The position numbers and the translations under genes are program-made. Shown here piece after piece: positions 5,508 to 8,441 of a stretch of DNA of 8,441 nucleotides. Each line of letters begins with the position of its first letter. The first letter of the stretch is position 1. The notes beneath the pieces are model-generated. The model was given only the letters and a program-made list of their open reading frames with translations. It did no database searches and was not told the DNA's origin. This stretch comes from CALJEL01 sp041082235 (GTDB lineage Bacteria; Nitrospirota; Thermodesulfovibrionia; Thermodesulfovibrionales; CALJEL01): NCBI GenBank assembly GCA_041082235.1, contig JBDOIG010000279.1:1-8441 (forward strand), in the 5' to 3' direction.

Positions 5508-5522
5508 GGAAGGAGGTTATTT

Positions 5523-5783
5523 ATGGGGACAATAACTTATTATGTGAGGGATGGTAAGAATACCCTGAGGGGCATCAAATTGACCTTGTGCTGTGAGCAG
5601 GACTTTCAATACCTGAAAAGTTCGGGTGTCTCCATGCTCAGGAGGCTCAGGATCAGGAGGCTTTTGCAGGAGGCAATGTCTCAGGGTGTTAAATTGACTT
5701 ATAGGGACCTGAGTCTTCTCCTTCTTGCTTCAAAGGCAACGATAAAGAGGGATTTAAAGGCTGATGGAATTCGGAAGGATTGA
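5523..5783 (+). CDS. Small HTH protein A, DUF1670-like, paralogous to the next gene
   Basis: The 86-residue protein starts at the ATG at 5523, chosen because AAGGAGG sits 6 nt upstream; the in-frame ATG at 5463 would place the hairpin at 5470-5507 inside the gene. An N-terminal segment (YYVRDGKNTLRGIKLTL) is followed by a very basic helix (LRRLRIRRLL, 39-48) and a predicted helix-turn-helix (VKLTYRDLSLLLLASKATIKRDL, about 56-78). The pattern of a basic helix, then LTYEDLA.LL..S..TIKRD, is what I recall from DUF1670 and related HTH families. It ends soon after the recognition helix (DGIRKD), where its paralogue continues with RVPLRG, so it is short for the family. There is no signal peptide; it is probably a cytoplasmic DNA-binding protein. 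The last 20 nt overlap the next gene, implying coupled translation. Autoregulation or control of the cytochrome module is inference. Confidence 0.72.
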   Translation: MGTITYYVRDGKNTLRGIKLTLCCEQDFQYLKSSGVSMLRRLRIRRLLQEAMSQGVKLTYRDLSLLLLASKATIKRDLKADGIRKD

Positions 5784-6114
5784 GTATTTCCTTAAGAATG
5801 GCTCTGTAAGGAAAATTTTCCTGACGCTCATAGGCCAGTCTGATGAGGAGGTCCTCAAAAGGGAGGGCCTTAGAAGACTCAGACTTAGGAGGATTCTCAG
5901 ACTCACCCATGAGGCTGAGGAACAGGGAACTCTTCTCAGGTATGAGGACCTTTCTGCCCTTCTTCTTACATCAATTTCAACACTGAAAAGGGATGTTTCT
6001 TATCTTGAGAGGATGGGCAAAAGGGTTCCTCTGAGGGGAAGGCGTAAAAAGGAAAATGGTTTTAAAGGCACTTTATCAAAAAACGATATATCTCAGATGG
6101 AAAAGGTTATCTGA
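5764..6114 (+). CDS. Small HTH protein B, DUF1670-like, paralogous to the preceding gene
   Basis: The 116-residue protein has the same layout as its upstream neighbour: an N-terminal segment (IEYFLKNGSVRKIFLTL), a basic helix (LRRLRLRRIL, 36-45) and a helix-turn-helix (TLLRYEDLSALLLTSISTLKRDV, 56-78). It adds LERMGKRVPLRGRRKK (81-96) and a polar tail. The RG/VPLRG end after the HTH is typical, from memory, of DUF1670-like proteins. The two proteins align over nearly the whole of protein A, so they arose by tandem duplication. The ATG at 5764 lies in the 20-nt overlap with gene A and has only a weak AAAGG upstream, consistent with coupling. Its TGA abuts the ATG of the barrel gene (TGAATG). 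The arrangement suggests a regulator pair, perhaps acting as a heterodimer, cotranscribed with an envelope operon. No enzymatic motif is visible. Confidence 0.75.
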   Translation: MEFGRIEYFLKNGSVRKIFLTLIGQSDEEVLKREGLRRLRLRRILRLTHEAEEQGTLLRYEDLSALLLTSISTLKRDVSYLERMGKRVPLRGRRKKENGFKGTLSKNDISQMEKVI

Positions 6115-7974
6115 ATGAAGCTGGTATTTTGGGAGGACAGTAACAGGAACTGGAAGGGCATGATTCTCTGCCTCTTATCCTTCCTGCTGTTTCTTCCTTC
6201 TATATCTGAGGCAAGGTATAATCTTTACGGGATAGCAACACTTGAGTATGAAAGGGATTGGGTTTCCGGTGGGGAGGCGAGAGATATTTTCAGACAGGGT
6301 TACGGCATGGGTGTTTCAGGCCCCCTGCTTGATCCACGACTTATTAAATTTGATATAAGCGGTAATTTCCAGGATCCCTCTGGAGACAGTGATTCTTCAG
6401 TGAAGGGTTATAATATAAATCTGAGCCTTCTTGATTTTAAATTTGTTAGAGGCCGGTCATTTCAATTTCTTAATTATCTTCCGAGGCCTATAAATCTCAG
6501 GTATTCTAAAATAGAAGGAGATTTTTATACATCTACCTCTTATGGACTAAGCACTACTTATTATCTGCCCTTTTATATAAATCTCTTTGGTAATGGAAAA
6601 TTAATCAGTTTCCGGAGTATATATGAAAGGCCTCAGAGATTAAAATTCAATCAGCAGGTACAGGGACAAAATCAAAATGCCAACGGTAACGCAAATGGCA
6701 ATGCAAACGGTAATGCAAATGGTAATGCCAATGCAAATGGTGACCAGCAACAGCAGCAACAGATTGAGAAGAAAGAGCCTTTTGGAGGTATAAGGATACC
6801 CTTACCTTATGTCTATTTTGACTTTGATAAAAATATCCTTGAGTACAACAGTCAGAAGAGTGAGACCACCACTTATGACACGAGAATGCAGTGGGGCGTG
6901 AGGCAGTCTTATTATAATCTTGATTATTATGTCAGGAATTCTGAAAATGATGGCTCTAAGGATACCGAACAAAGACTTACCCTTCAAACAAGACACAGTA
7001 TGAAGTCATCAAATCTTGATAATGAACTAAGGTATATAAGAACCGGAAACTTCTATGTTACAGAGACATATAATATGAAGTCATTGTATACATATAATCT
7101 TTTTAAGGACAGAGATACCATGTATTCTTTCAATCTCGGTGCTGATTATTTGAGAACAGAGCCAGAAAATGGTCAGCCTAATGAGGCCTACGGGATACAT
7201 TCTACAGGTAACATGAGGAAAAGGATGACAGAATTTCTCAATTCTTCAACCTCTCTCAGCCTCTTTTACAGAGAGGCTAATTCTGACCCTTACTATGGTG
7301 GTAGCCTAAATGAATACCTTACTTATATAGGCTTCAGGGGGATTATACTGAATGGGGGAGCAACAACAGGTTACACAGATGCAGGTATTCCTTATGGACT
7401 CTTCATTAATTTTGATACCACAAAGTGGAGGAGATTCATCCTGTCCGGCGGTTATGACTTTAGCAGGACCCCATCAGAAGATGGAAGGTCCCAGACACAT
7501 AATATAAGATATGGTGCGAGGGGTTACTTAAGATATAATCTTTCAGGAACTGTTGAATTAAAACATAGTATAAGACTGGCAGAGGAAGATAAATCCTACA
7601 GAGAAATTGCTGACAGGTTTGAGGTCAAGTTGGACTGGTTTTATAGAAAACACAGGTTTAATCTTTCAACATATATATCAAGGATTGATACAACAAATCC
7701 TGATGTTGAAAACAGGACCTCTGAGACATATGGTTACTGGATTAATTACAGTAATTTCTTATCAAGACAAACATCATTTTCTTCAAGCTTTTCACAGGAC
7801 TTTGATAAGGTATATAATAAAACTACGACTAACTTTAATTCTAATTTTTCCTGGTATTATGGAAGGTTTACATTCTCAGCAAGTTACAGGATGGTTCAAA
7901 CAGAGGAAGGGAACAACTCCGTAACTGACCACAGGATTTATTTAAGAATAAGCAGGTCCTTTGGACGAAGATGA
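6115..7974 (+). CDS. Predicted outer-membrane beta-barrel (porin-like) with NANG/Gln insert
   Basis: The 619-residue protein has an N-terminal signal peptide with a hydrophobic core at about 17-30 and cleavage near SEA (31-33). From residue 34 on it is rich in Tyr, Phe, Ser, Asn, Asp and Arg, in alternating amphipathic segments with polar turns (for example FYVTETYNMKSLYTYNLF, RRFILSGGYDFSRT and FSWYYGRFTFSASYRM). It ends in a final strand, IYLRISRSFGRR. This is the pattern of a large outer-membrane barrel of perhaps 20 or more strands. Residues 188-216 are low complexity (Asn/Ala/Gly repeats, then six Gln), probably a loop. I do not recognise a named family; porin partners of multiheme cytochromes (MtrB/PioB type) are an analogy only. 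The ATG at 6115 abuts the preceding stop. ATG 6160 is an alternative that would give a more standard signal peptide, but its GGAAGGG is only 1 nt away. A periplasmic chaperone gene follows. Confidence 0.82.
   Translation: MKLVFWEDSNRNWKGMILCLLSFLLFLPSISEARYNLYGIATLEYERDWVSGGEARDIFRQGYGMGVSGPLLDPRLIKFDISGNFQDPSGDSDSSVKGYNINLSLLDFKFVRGRSFQFLNYLPRPINLRYSKIEGDFYTSTSYGLSTTYYLPFYINLFGNGKLISFRSIYERPQRLKFNQQVQGQNQNANGNANGNANGNANGNANANGDQQQQQQIEKKEPFGGIRIPLPYVYFDFDKNILEYNSQKSETTTYDTRMQWGVRQSYYNLDYYVRNSENDGSKDTEQRLTLQTRHSMKSSNLDNELRYIRTGNFYVTETYNMKSLYTYNLFKDRDTMYSFNLGADYLRTEPENGQPNEAYGIHSTGNMRKRMTEFLNSSTSLSLFYREANSDPYYGGSLNEYLTYIGFRGIILNGGATTGYTDAGIPYGLFINFDTTKWRRFILSGGYDFSRTPSEDGRSQTHNIRYGARGYLRYNLSGTVELKHSIRLAEEDKSYREIADRFEVKLDWFYRKHRFNLSTYISRIDTTNPDVENRTSETYGYWINYSNFLSRQTSFSSSFSQDFDKVYNKTTTNFNSNFSWYYGRFTFSASYRMVQTEEGNNSVTDHRIYLRISRSFGRR
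6676..6741 (+). repeat. 12-bp tandem repeat encoding Asn-Ala-Asn-Gly
   Basis: About five and a half units of AAY-GCN-AAY-GGY encode (NANG)n at residues 188-209 of the barrel. One copy is shortened to NA-NANG. Third-base changes between units show the array is not a fresh duplication and that the peptide is conserved above the DNA. Such arrays change length easily by slippage. The insert is likely a flexible loop on one side of the membrane. Confidence 0.9.
6745..6762 (+). repeat. Six-glutamine CAG/CAA run in the barrel gene
   Basis: Six consecutive Gln codons (CAG CAA CAG CAG CAA CAG, residues 211-216) directly follow the NANG array after one Asp codon. Mixed CAA/CAG use limits slippage. It extends the same hydrophilic, disordered loop and ends at a charged IEKKE segment where strand-like sequence resumes. 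Confidence 0.85.
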
Positions 7975-7994
7975 AAGCAATAAAGGAGAGAGCC

Positions 7995-8441
7995 ATGAAA
8001 AAAATAATCGTCATTCTTGCTCTGGCAGTATTGCTCTGTGCAGGCATTTCTAATGCCACTGAGAAGATTGTGGCAAGGGTTAACGGGATAGAACTTACTG
8101 AGGCAGACCTCCAGAAGGTTATTAATGAGCTATTGCCACAGGCTTTTTACCACAGTTCAGTAACACCCGACAAGGTTGCAGAGTTAAAAAAGAAAGCCCT
8201 TGATGAGCTCATAAAGCGAGAGCTTTATTATCAGGAGGCTAAGAATATGGGGATGAAGGTTGATGCATCAGAATTAAAAGAGGCACTTACGGCAATTAAG
8301 AAGCGATTTAGCTCAGAAAGGGATTATGAGAAGGCTTTAAAGGAAGCCGGGGTTTCTGAAAAAGAATTTAACAGTTATCTTGGAAAAAGGCTTCTTGTTG
8401 AGAAGTTTATTCAAAGTGAGATAATGGCTAAATCCAGGGTT
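7995..8441 (+). CDS. Secreted SurA/PpiC-type chaperone or peptidyl-prolyl isomerase (3' end outside window)
   Basis: The visible 149 residues start with a signal peptide (MKKIIVILALAVLLCAGISNA, cleavage near residue 21). The Cys at 15 is not in a proper lipobox. Then comes VARVNGIELTEADLQ, the classic opening of the SurA/PpiC N-terminal domain, and helices with LKKKALDELIKRELYYQEAKNMGMKVDASELKEAL and VSEKEFNSYLGKRLLVEKFI. The parvulin domain would lie beyond the window edge, so isomerase activity cannot be confirmed. The ATG at 7995 has AAAGGAG about 6 nt upstream; an in-frame ATG at 7971 overlaps the barrel stop (ATGA) and would add eight residues. It follows the barrel gene by 20 bp in the same operon. 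SurA-type proteins help barrels and secreted proteins fold in the periplasm, which fits both the barrel and the cytochrome. Confidence 0.88.
   Translation, partial: MKKIIVILALAVLLCAGISNATEKIVARVNGIELTEADLQKVINELLPQAFYHSSVTPDKVAELKKKALDELIKRELYYQEAKNMGMKVDASELKEALTAIKKRFSSERDYEKALKEAGVSEKEFNSYLGKRLLVEKFIQSEIMAKSRV

Larger units (their letters stand above)
5093..5522. other. 430-bp divergent intergenic regulatory region
   Basis: This gap separates the leftward FGE-like gene from the rightward operon. It holds a TATAAT box for the leftward gene (5098-5103), a TGGCATAA/TTATGCCA inverted repeat (5165-5205), a sigma54 promoter (5328-5343) and a leader of about 170 nt with four possible hairpins and two mini-ORFs. 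A 60-codon open frame at 5280-5462 has no Shine-Dalgarno and contains the promoter, so I do not call it a gene. An extended frame from 5463 to 5522 is also better read as leader, because a strong ribosome site precedes the ATG at 5523. Confidence 0.7.

Noticed and set aside
5464..5511. Resemblance to the E. coli lac operator/lacZ leader (TGGAATTGTG ... ATTTCACACAGGAA)
   Set aside because: The middle differs in sequence and length, flanks and downstream genes are unrelated to lac or cloning vectors, and the arms are explained by a native hairpin next to an SD. Taken as coincidence rather than vector contamination; mapping reads across it would settle this.
5463..5522. N-terminal extension of HTH protein A from ATG 5463
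   Set aside because: The in-frame ATG at 5523 has an ideal AAGGAGG at 6 nt, gives an N-terminus that aligns with the paralogue, and leaves the strong hairpin in the untranslated leader.

Overview
The window comes from a moderately AT-rich Gram-negative, probably anaerobic bacterium. Heavy use of AGG/AGA for Arg and ATA for Ile, a secreted multiheme cytochrome c, an outer-membrane-type barrel and sigma54-type promoters fit a Nitrospirota/Thermodesulfovibrio-like or deltaproteobacteria-like lineage. No 16S or marker gene is present, so the taxonomy is inference.

Layout: (1) 1-852 (+) is the 3' part of an NHL-repeat beta-propeller gene. (2) 853-1029 is a regulatory gap with two 21-bp-phased GTGAAA-type repeats and a strong sigma54 (-24/-12) promoter match. 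It drives (3) 1030-1698 (+), a secreted tetraheme cytochrome c with exactly eight histidines, similar in size and motifs to OmcE-type filament cytochromes. (4) A convergent 11-bp-stem hairpin at 1706-1731 separates it from a leftward block (1717-5092, minus strand): a GT2 polyprenyl-phosphate glycosyltransferase, a TMTC-like GT-C membrane glycosyltransferase with C-terminal TPRs, and a secreted FGE/SUMF1-fold protein lacking the catalytic cysteines. (5) 5093-5522 is a 430-bp non-coding region with a second, near-identical sigma54 promoter, an upstream inverted repeat and a structured leader. (6) 5523-8441 (+) is a tightly coupled rightward operon: two tandem small paralogous HTH proteins (DUF1670-like), a 619-residue predicted outer-membrane beta-barrel with an Asn/Ala/Gly and Gln low-complexity insert, and a secreted SurA/PpiC-type chaperone cut by the window edge.

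The parts make a coherent envelope module: a propeller and a cytochrome at the left, a barrel plus a periplasmic chaperone at the right, and a sugar-transfer pair between them. The two rightward units share the same sigma54 promoter sequence (TGGCATA-N3-TTTGCT) and similar GTGAAA-type elements. The most interesting hypothesis is therefore a sigma54-controlled extracellular cytochrome (possibly nanowire) export and conduit locus, with its own pair of mini-HTH regulators. The promoter match, the histidine count and the gene order are seen directly; the functional linkage is inference.
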